64,000 bases of DNA from a virus. Position 1 is the first letter of the stretch. Each line of letters starts with the position of its first letter. The stretch spans positions 46,527-110,526 of IMG/VR virus record IMGVR_UViG_3300032213_001568. One strand, 5' to 3'. Both the position numbers and the translations under genes were made by a program. Under the pieces are notes generated by a model. The model did no database searches and was not told where the DNA came from. It saw only the letters and a list, made by a program, of their open reading frames with translations. This document shows positions 47,900 through 56,275 of this stretch, in pieces.

Positions 47900-48580
47900 A
47901 TGTTGAAAGTAACCTTAATATCAGACACGCACACTAAAGAACGAAATGTTCTTGTGAATGGTGGTGACTTGATTTTACATAGCGGTGACGTTATGAACTC
48001 AGGTTATAATTGGGAAGATTTGTATGACTTCTTAAAATGGTTCAGTGAGTTACCATATAAGATGAAGGTATTCATTCCTGGTAATCACGACAGATACATT
48101 GAAGACAAACCATTTGACGCTTGGAAGATGATTCGTGAGTTTAACGACAAAGGTGTTGTTTGTTTGATTGATGACTTCGTTGAGTTTGAGGGATTGAAAA
48201 TCTATGGTAGTCCTTGGCAACCTGAGTTCTACAATTGGGCATTCAACCTACCACGTAATGGTAAGGAGTTGGAAGAGAAGTGGGCAAACATTCCTGACGA
48301 TACTGACATCTTGTTAACACACGGACCAGCTTGGGGTATCTTGGATACCGTAGTCAATCGTCGTGATGTTAATCTTGGATGTGAAATGTTAACCAAACGA
48401 TTGGAGACATTACACCCACTAATCCATAGTTGTGGTCACATCCACACAGGTTATGGGTATGTTGAAAAGAACGGAACACACTTCTTCAACGCATCTATCT
48501 TGGATGAGCGTTACAGTCACAACCAAAAACCTTTTGATATCACCATTGATGTTGAAAATAAAAAAATAGAAATACTATGA
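47900..48580 (+). CDS. Second calcineurin-like metallophosphoesterase (MPPED-type)
   Basis: A 226-residue enzyme with SDTHTKE (8-14), HSGDVMNSG, IPGNHDRYI, LTHGPAWGILD and CGHIHTGYGY. The TxGPxxxIxD and GHxHxGYG motifs are those of the MPPED1/2-like subgroup, which cleave phosphodiesters. It differs clearly from the 43981 enzyme. Early expression from a leaderless promoter; its substrate may be cyclic nucleotides or RNA ends. Confidence 0.92.
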   Translation: MLKVTLISDTHTKERNVLVNGGDLILHSGDVMNSGYNWEDLYDFLKWFSELPYKMKVFIPGNHDRYIEDKPFDAWKMIREFNDKGVVCLIDDFVEFEGLKIYGSPWQPEFYNWAFNLPRNGKELEEKWANIPDDTDILLTHGPAWGILDTVVNRRDVNLGCEMLTKRLETLHPLIHSCGHIHTGYGYVEKNGTHFFNASILDERYSHNQKPFDITIDVENKKIEIL

Positions 48581-49350
48581 TTGAAAAATTAGTTAAAAAC
48601 AGAACTCCATATCTTGGGAAAATGGTATTGAAGTTTGAGAGACATCCGTATTACACCAGTAGTCAAGATGGGAAGTTAAATAAAGTTCACATCAATCTTG
48701 GATTTACTAAGTTGGTGACTAGGTTCAAACCAAAACAGGTTATAGAAGGTTACTCAAATATTGACCCCAAGAAGATTGAACTGATTGAGAAATACACTGG
48801 TGGTGTTATTGGAACTCACACTTTTGGAAAGGATGACGAATATACTTTGGATAATTCGTTTTTGACAAAGGATGGTGTGTATATTGGTGATATTGATACT
48901 GCTTGGTGGTATTACATTAACAAATTCTATGTTTGTAAAGAATATCCTCACGGAGTTGCTATCAAACTTAAAAGTTATGGACCAACTATTGTATTGAAAA
49001 ATTCAATTGAAGATGAGTATGAGAACTTTGTAACAGAACAGATTGAGAGTGATAATGTTGAAGGGTTCCACGGATATACTCATCGTGGAGGTTCAACATT
49101 CAAGATTGGAGACAGATTGTTTGATGCTAAATATATACCAGTTGTTGATGATTATGATAGAAAAGAGTTTGAGGGGTATTGGAAAGAATATGCAAAGTCA
49201 TACTCAAAGGCTGACGACTTTGATAAAAAATCAATTTATAGTGATGGAATCAGGGCGGTAATACCGTTTAACCGTAGAGGTAAACAAGTCATTAAAGATT
49301 GGGACCAAGCGAGACAAGCAGCGATTAACATATCAAAAGATTTATCGTAA
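48577..49350 (+). CDS. Hypothetical protein (257 aa)
   Basis: Unrecognised. An alpha/beta protein with aromatic-rich stretches (IDTAWWYYINKFYVC; GFHGYTHRGGSTFKIGDRLFD). It overlaps the phosphoesterase stop by ATGA and is coupled to the next small gene, so it belongs to the operon that runs to about 51.99 kb. Confidence 0.75.
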   Translation: MIEKLVKNRTPYLGKMVLKFERHPYYTSSQDGKLNKVHINLGFTKLVTRFKPKQVIEGYSNIDPKKIELIEKYTGGVIGTHTFGKDDEYTLDNSFLTKDGVYIGDIDTAWWYYINKFYVCKEYPHGVAIKLKSYGPTIVLKNSIEDEYENFVTEQIESDNVEGFHGYTHRGGSTFKIGDRLFDAKYIPVVDDYDRKEFEGYWKEYAKSYSKADDFDKKSIYSDGIRAVIPFNRRGKQVIKDWDQARQAAINISKDLS

Positions 49351-49550
49351 TGACAGGAAAGATTTATAAAACAACAAAAGGTTGGTTCGTTGAAACTAAA
49401 AACAATGAAATCATACCAGTACATCCAAAGAGTGAATTGGATGAAATGAATAGTGGTAATAAAGTTGACTTTGATATTGTTGAAGAAGACAATAATGGAA
49501 TGGGTTACACCGAGACATATGAACTAATCAAATACGCAAAAATACTATGA
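49350..49550 (+). CDS. Hypothetical protein (66 aa)
   Basis: Small soluble beta-rich protein (MTGKIYKTTKGWFVETKNNE). It starts in the stop of the previous gene and its own stop overlaps the next ATG. Unrecognised. Confidence 0.72.
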   Translation: MTGKIYKTTKGWFVETKNNEIIPVHPKSELDEMNSGNKVDFDIVEEDNNGMGYTETYELIKYAKIL

Positions 49551-49708
49551 AAATAATTCCATTTTTTGATATGACTTGGAGTGAAGACTTTAAACAGGTT
49601 GGATTAATCCCGACAATCTTCGTGACTAAAAGCTACGGAAATAGATATAACTTGTGTATAAACTTTTTATGTTTTGATTTTGGACTATGGGTGATAAAAA
49701 GAAAATGA
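49547..49708 (+). CDS. Small hypothetical protein (53 aa)
   Basis: The protein starts MKIIPFFDMTWSEDFKQ and contains a hydrophobic beta hairpin ending VIKRK. ATGA overlaps at both ends place it in the operon and support it as a real gene. Confidence 0.68.
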   Translation: MKIIPFFDMTWSEDFKQVGLIPTIFVTKSYGNRYNLCINFLCFDFGLWVIKRK

Positions 49709-49854
49709 CACAACAAGAAATCATTTCAAGGATTATTGTATTAGAATCAATTGTAACAGATGCGGTGTCCAAAGGACACAAAGCTCATACACATGATGAA
49801 TTTCAACCATACAGGGAAGAACTTAAAGTATTAAGAAAAAAATTAATTTTATGA
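49705..49854 (+). CDS. Small helical hypothetical protein (49 aa)
   Basis: The protein starts MTQQEIISRIIVLESIVTDA and is an amphipathic helix pair. It overlaps both neighbours by ATGA. Unrecognised. Confidence 0.68.
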   Translation: MTQQEIISRIIVLESIVTDAVSKGHKAHTHDEFQPYREELKVLRKKLIL

Positions 49855-50126
49855 GTAAAGTAAGAGTTATTGAAGATTTAAGTAAGTATGAAGATTACCT
49901 TACCGTTGGTAAACTTAAAAAGTTTTTAGAGGAACACTCCGAACTACCTGATGATGCTTTGGTTCTAACACAACGAGTGGAAGACAAGTACTATGAGGAA
50001 AACGGTTGGGGTGTTGTATTAAAAGAAAGTACTTGGTATGAGACGGAACAAGAACAATACCATCCGGCTTGGTGTTGTGTTAAATATAACAATGATAAAC
50101 ACCTTTATATAGATTTACACTATTGA
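49851..50126 (+). CDS. Hypothetical protein (91 aa)
   Basis: Soluble, with VGKLKKFLEEHSELPDDALV near residue 19, a pattern often seen in small phage proteins of unknown role, and an aromatic C-terminus. ATGA-coupled to the previous gene. Confidence 0.75.
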   Translation: MSKVRVIEDLSKYEDYLTVGKLKKFLEEHSELPDDALVLTQRVEDKYYEENGWGVVLKESTWYETEQEQYHPAWCCVKYNNDKHLYIDLHY

Positions 50127-50127
50127 T

Positions 50128-50469
50128 ATGAAAAAGATTAACGGAGAAGTATTATCAGAGCACCCATTTCCAGGTTCTGAGTTTGTTCAGGATATAATTT
50201 ATTACGACGCACCAATCCTGTCGTTATATAAGTTTGAAGATAGATTGTTCTTGTGGTATTGGATGGACACTAACGAAATCATGAACCGATGGAGTGTGAT
50301 TGAAACCACCATGGACAAATTGAAAACATGGAAAGAGAAAGATTATGTTTGGGAATTTGTTGAAGATTGTGTTTTGAATAATGAAGTTTATTTCATAAAT
50401 TTGGACACTGAAAAGAAGTTTGTTGTTGGGTGGAAGTGTGATGTTAAAGAGTTAGTTAACTACGATTAA
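50128..50469 (+). CDS. Hypothetical protein (113 aa)
   Basis: Soluble beta-rich protein with many Trp and Tyr (FLWYWMDTNEIMNRWSV). One base after the previous stop. Unrecognised. Confidence 0.75.
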   Translation: MKKINGEVLSEHPFPGSEFVQDIIYYDAPILSLYKFEDRLFLWYWMDTNEIMNRWSVIETTMDKLKTWKEKDYVWEFVEDCVLNNEVYFINLDTEKKFVVGWKCDVKELVNYD

Positions 50470-50488
50470 TAATTAAATAAATAAATAT

Positions 50489-50887
50489 ATGTTAAAAAAA
50501 TCAGTTATTTTACCAGTCCTTGCGTCTGTTGTCCTTGTGTTATTCTTAGCATCATTTGGATTTATGATATCCAAGATGTTGTATCAAGAAACCCCTGTTA
50601 GTAAAGAAACACCTAAGTTTGAAGCACCATCTTGTGAAGATGAATGTGATGAAGATGAGGACAAAATTGAATTTCAAACATTGGATACCTGTTTGAGTAG
50701 TGAAGAGATGTATCCAGCGGTAGTCGTTGATATTCAAATTGACGAGTATTATGGTAAAGGTAAATACTATGCGGTTACTACACAAAATGGTATTCTTTAT
50801 TATACTAAAAAGAAACCAAAAATTGGTGATACTGCTATGTTCGTGGATGATAACCACAACATCATCAATTGTGATATGAATAAATAA
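50489..50887 (+). CDS. Membrane-anchored acidic protein (132 aa)
   Basis: An N-terminal transmembrane helix (about 7-30, ILPVLASVVLVLFLASFGFM), an acidic spacer (CEDECDEDEDKIEF), then a beta domain outside the membrane (YYAVTTQNGILYYTKKKPKIG). The outline matches the 47597 protein. Unrecognised family. Confidence 0.75.
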   Translation: MLKKSVILPVLASVVLVLFLASFGFMISKMLYQETPVSKETPKFEAPSCEDECDEDEDKIEFQTLDTCLSSEEMYPAVVVDIQIDEYYGKGKYYAVTTQNGILYYTKKKPKIGDTAMFVDDNHNIINCDMNK

Positions 50888-50895
50888 TAAGGATT

Positions 50896-51102
50896 ATGGA
50901 TAATTGTTTTGAGGTTAAGAAAATTGCTTACGAAATTATAACGGCTCTAAAATATTTTGAGAAAGAAAGAACTGGATTTGAAAGTTGTAGTTTAACGGTT
51001 CTACCTGAGGTGGAACAATCAAATAATGAAATCATAATCCCTGTTATTACAAAAAATAATAAACAAATAAAAATATCTATATCAGTAAATGAAACTGTTT
51101 GA
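50896..51102 (+). CDS. Hypothetical protein (68 aa)
   Basis: Small soluble protein; its 3' end overlaps the next gene by 14 bases. Unrecognised. Confidence 0.7.
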   Translation: MDNCFEVKKIAYEIITALKYFEKERTGFESCSLTVLPEVEQSNNEIIIPVITKNNKQIKISISVNETV

Positions 51103-51409
51103 TGTAAAATTAGGAAAATGTATTGTGGGGTTTTATTATAAAACTCTATGGACGGATAATACTTTGAAACAAAGTAATTATCGTCATGTTGGTGTCTTTA
51201 CCTCAAGACACTTGGCTTATGTGTGGTATAAAGATGAAAAGACTGGTGAGAAGAAACGAGAGTCAACCTATAACTTTGGTTTGGACTTGGTCGTGACTCG
51301 TCTTTGGATTTCATTTAACTTTAACAAGAAGAAAGCTGCTAAACCAAAAGAAGACAAACGAAAATTCGTAGAACCACTTTCAACTGAAGAAGTTGTCTGG
51401 GAACAATGA
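51089..51409 (+). CDS. Hypothetical basic protein (106 aa)
   Basis: A basic protein (many Lys/Arg; KKKAAKPKEDKRK near the C-terminus) with an aromatic beta-rich N-terminal half. It could contact nucleic acid. ATGA overlap with the following gene. Confidence 0.73.
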   Translation: MKLFDVKLGKCIVGFYYKTLWTDNTLKQSNYRHVGVFTSRHLAYVWYKDEKTGEKKRESTYNFGLDLVVTRLWISFNFNKKKAAKPKEDKRKFVEPLSTEEVVWEQ

Positions 51410-51633
51410 AAAAGTATATCCACGTCAATCAACACAAGATAAGGTCCAACAAGAAGAATAACGAGTTAGAACCTGTTATAACCATTAAAGAAGGTAGGAA
51501 GAACACCTACTGTTCTGAAGTGGAAATCTTGGGACCTAGTCGTGTTGTGTATGGTGGTAATGAAAAGACATTGTTGTCCTGTGGGGCACGTGTGATAATT
51601 GAAACTGAATCGGAGATTAAGATTATAAGATAA
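51406..51633 (+). CDS. Hypothetical basic protein (75 aa)
   Basis: Basic small protein (IHVNQHKIRSNKKNNE) with a beta-rich core. Its stop overlaps the next start by one base. Unrecognised. Confidence 0.72.
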   Translation: MKKYIHVNQHKIRSNKKNNELEPVITIKEGRKNTYCSEVEILGPSRVVYGGNEKTLLSCGARVIIETESEIKIIR

Positions 51634-51986
51634 TGGCAACACTTGAATCACAGTATTGGAAGTTTTTGGAAGACAACCCTGGCTCAACTTTAACATTTGA
51701 GCAGTGGAATGTTGAGTTAGGTAAACGAATTAAAATGGGTTTTGAAAATAGAAAAAATAATTTAGAGGAACAATTTGAAGAGTTTGAAATGGTTCGTTAT
51801 AGAATAGAAGCTGAAGGTTTCCACTATTGTTTCAAACATTATTCATCATTCAAAGAAGTTGAAGATGAAAAGTTCCACGAACTGAGAAGAAAGTATTTGG
51901 AGATATCTCACGAGCTTGAGGAGTATGTCCATTCAAAGATTAACGAATTAAGAAATGAAATTGATGGATTGGAAGACATCATTTAA
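51633..51986 (+). CDS. Hypothetical coiled-coil protein (117 aa)
   Basis: Helical and charged, with EENNLEEQFEEFEMV-like coil segments. It is last in the small-gene run before thyA (15-base gap). Unrecognised. Confidence 0.73.
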   Translation: MATLESQYWKFLEDNPGSTLTFEQWNVELGKRIKMGFENRKNNLEEQFEEFEMVRYRIEAEGFHYCFKHYSSFKEVEDEKFHELRRKYLEISHELEEYVHSKINELRNEIDGLEDII

Positions 51987-52001
51987 ATAAGGAAAAATAA
52001 T

Positions 52002-53150
52002 ATGAACAACCTAGATAAACAATATCAAACATTACTCCAAACCATTTTAGATTTTGGGGTGGAGAAGAAAGACCGAACTGGTACAGGAACCAAATCAATT
52101 TTTGGTTATACCATTCGTCATAATATGAAAGATGGATTCCCACTTCTTACAACCAAGAAGATGGCTTGGAAAACTATGGTAACTGAGTTGCTATGGTTTC
52201 TAAGAGGTGATACCAATATCAAATACCTTGTTGATAACGATTGTCATATTTGGGATGGTGATGCGTATAAGAACTATCTTAAACATACAATAACTGGTGT
52301 AGAAAATGGTTTAGATAGAATTAAAGGACATTTAGATAATTGTTTGGTTGAATTTGAAGGTTCCTACGAACACTTTACAAATCCATCATTTGCGTATGGT
52401 TTTAGACCACACACACAAGAAGAATTCATCAACAAAATCAAAACAGATGATGAGTTTGCTAAGAAGTGGGGTGAGTTAGGTCCTGTGTATGGTAAGCAGT
52501 GGAGAAGGTGGCATACAGGTTGGGATGTAGTTGAAGATAAGAGTAAAGAGGCAGGCGTAAGAAGGATTGAGTATGGGATAGACCAAATCGCAAACCTAAT
52601 CAACGACCTTAAAACAAATCCTGACTCAAGACGATTAATGGTTAATGCTTGGAATGTAGGTGAATTAGACCAAATGGTTCTTCCACCTTGCCATTATGGA
52701 TTTCAAGTATATACAAGAGAGTTGAGTTTGGAGGAAAGATATGAGTTGATGAAAAAATTAGATAACTGGGTGTCAGTTCATTACAAAGAACCTAAAACAA
52801 TGGAATATATGGATAAACATAATATCCCAACCAGAGCAATCTCTTTAATGTGGAATCAACGTTCAGTAGATACATTCTTAGGTTTACCATTCAACATTGC
52901 TTCTTACGGGTTATTATTATTGATGATTGCTGATGAAGTGAATATGGTTCCTGGCGAATTGATTGGTAACTTGGGTGACACACATTTGTATTTGAATCAT
53001 ATTGAACAAGCAAAAGAACAGATTGGTAGAGAACCTTACCCACTTCCTAAAGTAATAATCCAAGATGGAATATTCTGTAGTTCAGTCAATGATGTTATTT
53101 TGGAGAACTACCAATCACACCCATCAATTAAAGCACCATTAAGTAATTAA
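52002..53150 (+). CDS. thyA: Thymidylate synthase
   Basis: A 382-residue ThyA: KDRTGTGTKS at the N-terminal substrate loop, nucleophile C230 in LPPCHYGFQ, MWNQRSVDTFLGLPFNIASY and GDTHLYLNHIEQ. It methylates dUMP to dTMP with methylene-THF. It is about 100 residues longer than E. coli ThyA, with extra segments around 85-150 and 240-265, as in some bacterial and phage versions. It supplies dTTP for phage replication. Confidence 0.96.
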   Translation: MNNLDKQYQTLLQTILDFGVEKKDRTGTGTKSIFGYTIRHNMKDGFPLLTTKKMAWKTMVTELLWFLRGDTNIKYLVDNDCHIWDGDAYKNYLKHTITGVENGLDRIKGHLDNCLVEFEGSYEHFTNPSFAYGFRPHTQEEFINKIKTDDEFAKKWGELGPVYGKQWRRWHTGWDVVEDKSKEAGVRRIEYGIDQIANLINDLKTNPDSRRLMVNAWNVGELDQMVLPPCHYGFQVYTRELSLEERYELMKKLDNWVSVHYKEPKTMEYMDKHNIPTRAISLMWNQRSVDTFLGLPFNIASYGLLLLMIADEVNMVPGELIGNLGDTHLYLNHIEQAKEQIGREPYPLPKVIIQDGIFCSSVNDVILENYQSHPSIKAPLSN

Positions 53151-53153
53151 CCT

Positions 53154-53309
53154 ATGACCGCAACGTTAGAACCTGTAACTCACATTAACACATCAGATGT
53201 TTTATATGATACAAAAATGAAACATCTATGTGTTTATCCACAAGGTGTAGAGACCTTTGACGAGGAGTATATTAAGAAGAACTGTTTAAAAATAGTAATT
53301 GAAGATTAA
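53154..53309 (+). CDS. Small hypothetical protein (51 aa)
   Basis: The frame starts MTATLEPVTHINTSDVLY, 3 bases after thyA, and ends 2 bases before the next gene. Spacing supports a real gene. Unrecognised. Confidence 0.65.
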   Translation: MTATLEPVTHINTSDVLYDTKMKHLCVYPQGVETFDEEYIKKNCLKIVIED

Positions 53310-53311
53310 TT

Positions 53312-53566
53312 ATGATTAAATTTAGAATAGTTGAGGTAATCTCAAAATCTGGACACCCTGATAGAAAAGGTCATTGGGTGATTGAAGAAAAGAAATTTTT
53401 TGGTTGGAGAGAAATCTTTAATAATGAAGGTCCTAACTCTAAATCAGTTGAACATAAATCTTATAAAGACGCTGAACTTTACCTATTAAAAAAATACACA
53501 GGTTACGGAGAATGTAGAGTATATGGAAATGTTTATACTTATCAACCTTATACTTTTTATATGTAG
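53312..53566 (+). CDS. Hypothetical protein (84 aa)
   Basis: Small beta-rich soluble protein (KGHWVIEEKKFFGWREIF) resembling small phage proteins that wrap a single sheet. The stop is one base before the next ATG. Unrecognised. Confidence 0.72.
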   Translation: MIKFRIVEVISKSGHPDRKGHWVIEEKKFFGWREIFNNEGPNSKSVEHKSYKDAELYLLKKYTGYGECRVYGNVYTYQPYTFYM

Positions 53567-53567
53567 T

Positions 53568-54110
53568 ATGAAAGAACTAATTAAAAAAATTTTGAAAGAA
53601 GAAACAAAGGAAAAGTTTGATTATGGATGTGTAATGTTATATTACGACTTCCCTGAAATAGGAGATATCCATAACATCATTGACCCCAACGACATTTATC
53701 ACCAAGAAGGTGATAGAAGTTTTGGATTGGAAGATGAACCACACACAACATTATTGTTTGGATTACACGATGATGTAACAGATGAAGATGTGTCAAAAGT
53801 GTTAAATAAATACAAGTATTCAACTTGCAAACTACACAATCCTTCTTTGTTTGAAAATCCTGATTATGATGTGTTAAAGTTTGATGTGAAAGGTGACAAT
53901 CTTCATAAGACAAATTCAGATTTAAGAAGATACCCTCACACCAATTCATTCCCTGATTATCATCCACATACCACAATAGGTTATTTGAAACCTGGTATGG
54001 GTAGAAAGTATGTGAATAAACTCAAAGGTATGAACTATTCATTGTCACCACAATATGCGGTTTATTCAAAACCAAATGGAGATAAAGTTAGAATGGATAT
54101 TAATCTTTAA
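53568..54110 (+). CDS. 2H-family RNA phosphoesterase (LigT-like), tag-like N-terminus
   Basis: From the ATG at 53568, a 180-residue protein. Two H-x-T motifs, EPHTTLLFG and YHPHTTIGYLKPG, about 80 residues apart, define the 2H phosphoesterase fold that opens 2',3'-cyclic or 2'-5' phosphodiester bonds in RNA. The N-terminus MKELIKKILKEETKEKF resembles the shared tag with an I-L-K-E site, so it might be packaged. It adds to the RNA-repair set, or could degrade 2'-5' or cyclic oligonucleotide signals. Confidence 0.88.
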   Translation: MKELIKKILKEETKEKFDYGCVMLYYDFPEIGDIHNIIDPNDIYHQEGDRSFGLEDEPHTTLLFGLHDDVTDEDVSKVLNKYKYSTCKLHNPSLFENPDYDVLKFDVKGDNLHKTNSDLRRYPHTNSFPDYHPHTTIGYLKPGMGRKYVNKLKGMNYSLSPQYAVYSKPNGDKVRMDINL

Positions 54111-54112
54111 TT

Positions 54113-54307
54113 ATGGACAATTTCACACACATATTAAATCGTATTAAAACTCAATTGGATAATGTTAATTACGACAACGGAGATGTTTCTGATGTTGGAA
54201 ATGAAATAGGTATTGTCTTGGGTGAGTTTATTACAACTGAAAGTGAATTGCAAGATTTTATTACAGGAATAAGACACGGAATGTCATTAACAAATGGAAC
54301 ACATTAA
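54113..54307 (+). CDS. Hypothetical protein (64 aa)
   Basis: Small acidic helical protein. It starts 2 bases after the 2H gene; its stop lies 1 base before the cysK ATG at 54309. Unrecognised. Confidence 0.7.
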   Translation: MDNFTHILNRIKTQLDNVNYDNGDVSDVGNEIGIVLGEFITTESELQDFITGIRHGMSLTNGTH

Positions 54308-54308
54308 T

Positions 54309-55184
54309 ATGAAGTTATCAAATTATATAGGAAACACACCACTTATAAAAATAAGTGATAAGGTTTATGCTAAAGCCGAACTACTAAACCCAACAGGTTC
54401 AATTAAAGACAGACCAGCATCTTACATTATCAATGACGCAGAAAAGAATGGATTACTTAAAAAAGGTGATACCATTATTGAAGCAACATCAGGTAATATG
54501 GGAATATCATTTGCTTGGTTGGCCGCTGAACGAGGTTATAATTGTAAGATTGTTATGCCATCCAACATGAGTGAAGAAAGAAAACAAATGTTACGTTTGT
54601 TTGGAGCTGAACTGATTGAGGTTGATGCCGGTGACTTTGACGGAGCAATCAGATTACGAAATGAACTATCAGAAAAGAACGGATGGTTTAACTGCAATCA
54701 GTTTGATAGTGAGTTAAACGTTCTATCACATAGACAAACAACCGCAAAGGAAATTATCAATCAAGTATCCGATATTGGTGAAACAGTATCAGCTTTTATA
54801 ACTGGTACAGGAACAGGTGGAACTCTGATGGGTGCAGGATTAACATTAAAAACAAAGTTTCCATTTATGGATATTGTTGCGGTGGAACCTGATGAATCAC
54901 CTGTGATGAGCGGAGGACAACCAGGACTCCATGGTATCCAAGGGATTGGTGACGGGAGCAAATTCTTGGTTGATTTAAAACACGTAGACTTAATCGTAAG
55001 AATTGAGACAGAAGAAGCCAAAGAAAGAGCAAGACAACTATCAAAAGAGATGGGTATTTTTGTTGGAATATCTGCAGGGGCTAACATACTGGCAGCTGAA
55101 AGATATGTTAAACAAACTAATCCTGAAGGTATTGTTGTTACGTTCTTATGTGATAGAGGTGAAAGATATTTAAGTATATTATAA
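54309..55184 (+). CDS. cysK: Cysteine synthase (O-acetylserine sulfhydrylase)
   Basis: A 291-residue PLP enzyme of the CysK/CysM family: IGNTPL (7-12), PLP lysine K33 in PTGSIKDR, substrate loop EATSGNMG and the phosphate-binding GTGTGGTLMG near 170-179. QGIGDGSK and VGISAGAN fit cysteine synthase. It makes cysteine from O-acetylserine and sulfide. A phage copy is unusual. The ATG at 54309 is chosen over one 5 codons earlier because homologs start near there. Its stop overlaps the next ATG. Confidence 0.93.
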   Translation: MKLSNYIGNTPLIKISDKVYAKAELLNPTGSIKDRPASYIINDAEKNGLLKKGDTIIEATSGNMGISFAWLAAERGYNCKIVMPSNMSEERKQMLRLFGAELIEVDAGDFDGAIRLRNELSEKNGWFNCNQFDSELNVLSHRQTTAKEIINQVSDIGETVSAFITGTGTGGTLMGAGLTLKTKFPFMDIVAVEPDESPVMSGGQPGLHGIQGIGDGSKFLVDLKHVDLIVRIETEEAKERARQLSKEMGIFVGISAGANILAAERYVKQTNPEGIVVTFLCDRGERYLSIL

Positions 55185-55651
55185 TGGAACACACTGACGA
55201 TTTATGGTGTGAGTACTCTGATTTACCAAGCGTAATGTCTTACGATATGCCAAAAGAAAAAAAATACCCCGATAACGTTGTATGGAGTGAGGAACGTGGA
55301 TACTACGCTCATCTATTACCATACGCAACAAATGTCGGAGCACCTGTCATCATACCTGATAATGTATCGACATGGAAGAACGAAAAGATATTAAAGACAA
55401 ACCATTACTTCCAAAAGAAATATCAAGAAATCAAAGAACAATACGACGACTTACTCAAAGAGTTTGAATGGAATAGTGTTGTCTATGGTTCACATTATAA
55501 CTTTCAACCAATAATTGGTGAAACATATTACCTATACCGTAGACAAGATGGTGAATTGTTCTTATCAATTATTAAACCAACGGAATGGAAACAAGAATAT
55601 GTTGGTGAGTTTGAGTTGGACTCAGAAAATAAATGGATTAAAAAAGATTAG
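55184..55651 (+). CDS. Hypothetical protein (155 aa)
   Basis: Soluble, rich in Tyr and acidic residues, unrecognised. It overlaps the cysK stop by one base and abuts the following gene, so it is in the same operon. Confidence 0.75.
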   Translation: MEHTDDLWCEYSDLPSVMSYDMPKEKKYPDNVVWSEERGYYAHLLPYATNVGAPVIIPDNVSTWKNEKILKTNHYFQKKYQEIKEQYDDLLKEFEWNSVVYGSHYNFQPIIGETYYLYRRQDGELFLSIIKPTEWKQEYVGEFELDSENKWIKKD

Positions 55652-56275
55652 ATGTCAAAATTAAACGAAAACATCGAATTGTTTAAATGTTATGTAAGAG
55701 CATCACACTTTACAAAAAATGAAGAAGATAAGGACACTTATCATAAAGCTTATGCATTTGCGGTTCAATCATTGGCAGGTAAGATATTAACATTCCATGT
55801 AATGACTGATTACGGAATGTTGAGGTCAAGAGTTCCTATATCTGAAATTTTTATGGAAATACCAAAAAGTGATATTCCATTTCACTTTAAACAATTATGG
55901 GATTGTTTCTCTGAGAATGTTAGTGTAATTACCTATGATTATCTTTATGAAAAAAGATGCCAGGTTGTGTTAAAAGACGGTTCAAAAGTTTGGGCAACTT
56001 ACTTAATGACTATTGATTGGTATAGAAATCCATATTCTGATGAACCATCTGACTATAAGTGTGGACATATCTTAATTGCTGATGATGGTTATTTACTTTG
56101 TCAACCTAACAACAGAATATATTGGAAGGATTCTAACTGGGTGACTAAACCATTTCCCGTTGAACCATCAAGTTTTAAAGTTGATACTCACATTGAGTCA
56201 GTAGAAGCTCAATCGGATAAATGGGTATCTGAAGATTCAAATAACTATTACTACGAAATTAAAAAAATTGATTAA
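55652..56275 (+). CDS. Hypothetical protein (207 aa)
   Basis: Unrecognised alpha/beta protein with a beta-sandwich-like middle (FHVMTDYGMLRSRVPISEIF) and an acidic aromatic C-terminus. Directly between two operon genes (0-1 base spacing). Confidence 0.75.
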   Translation: MSKLNENIELFKCYVRASHFTKNEEDKDTYHKAYAFAVQSLAGKILTFHVMTDYGMLRSRVPISEIFMEIPKSDIPFHFKQLWDCFSENVSVITYDYLYEKRCQVVLKDGSKVWATYLMTIDWYRNPYSDEPSDYKCGHILIADDGYLLCQPNNRIYWKDSNWVTKPFPVEPSSFKVDTHIESVEAQSDKWVSEDSNNYYYEIKKID

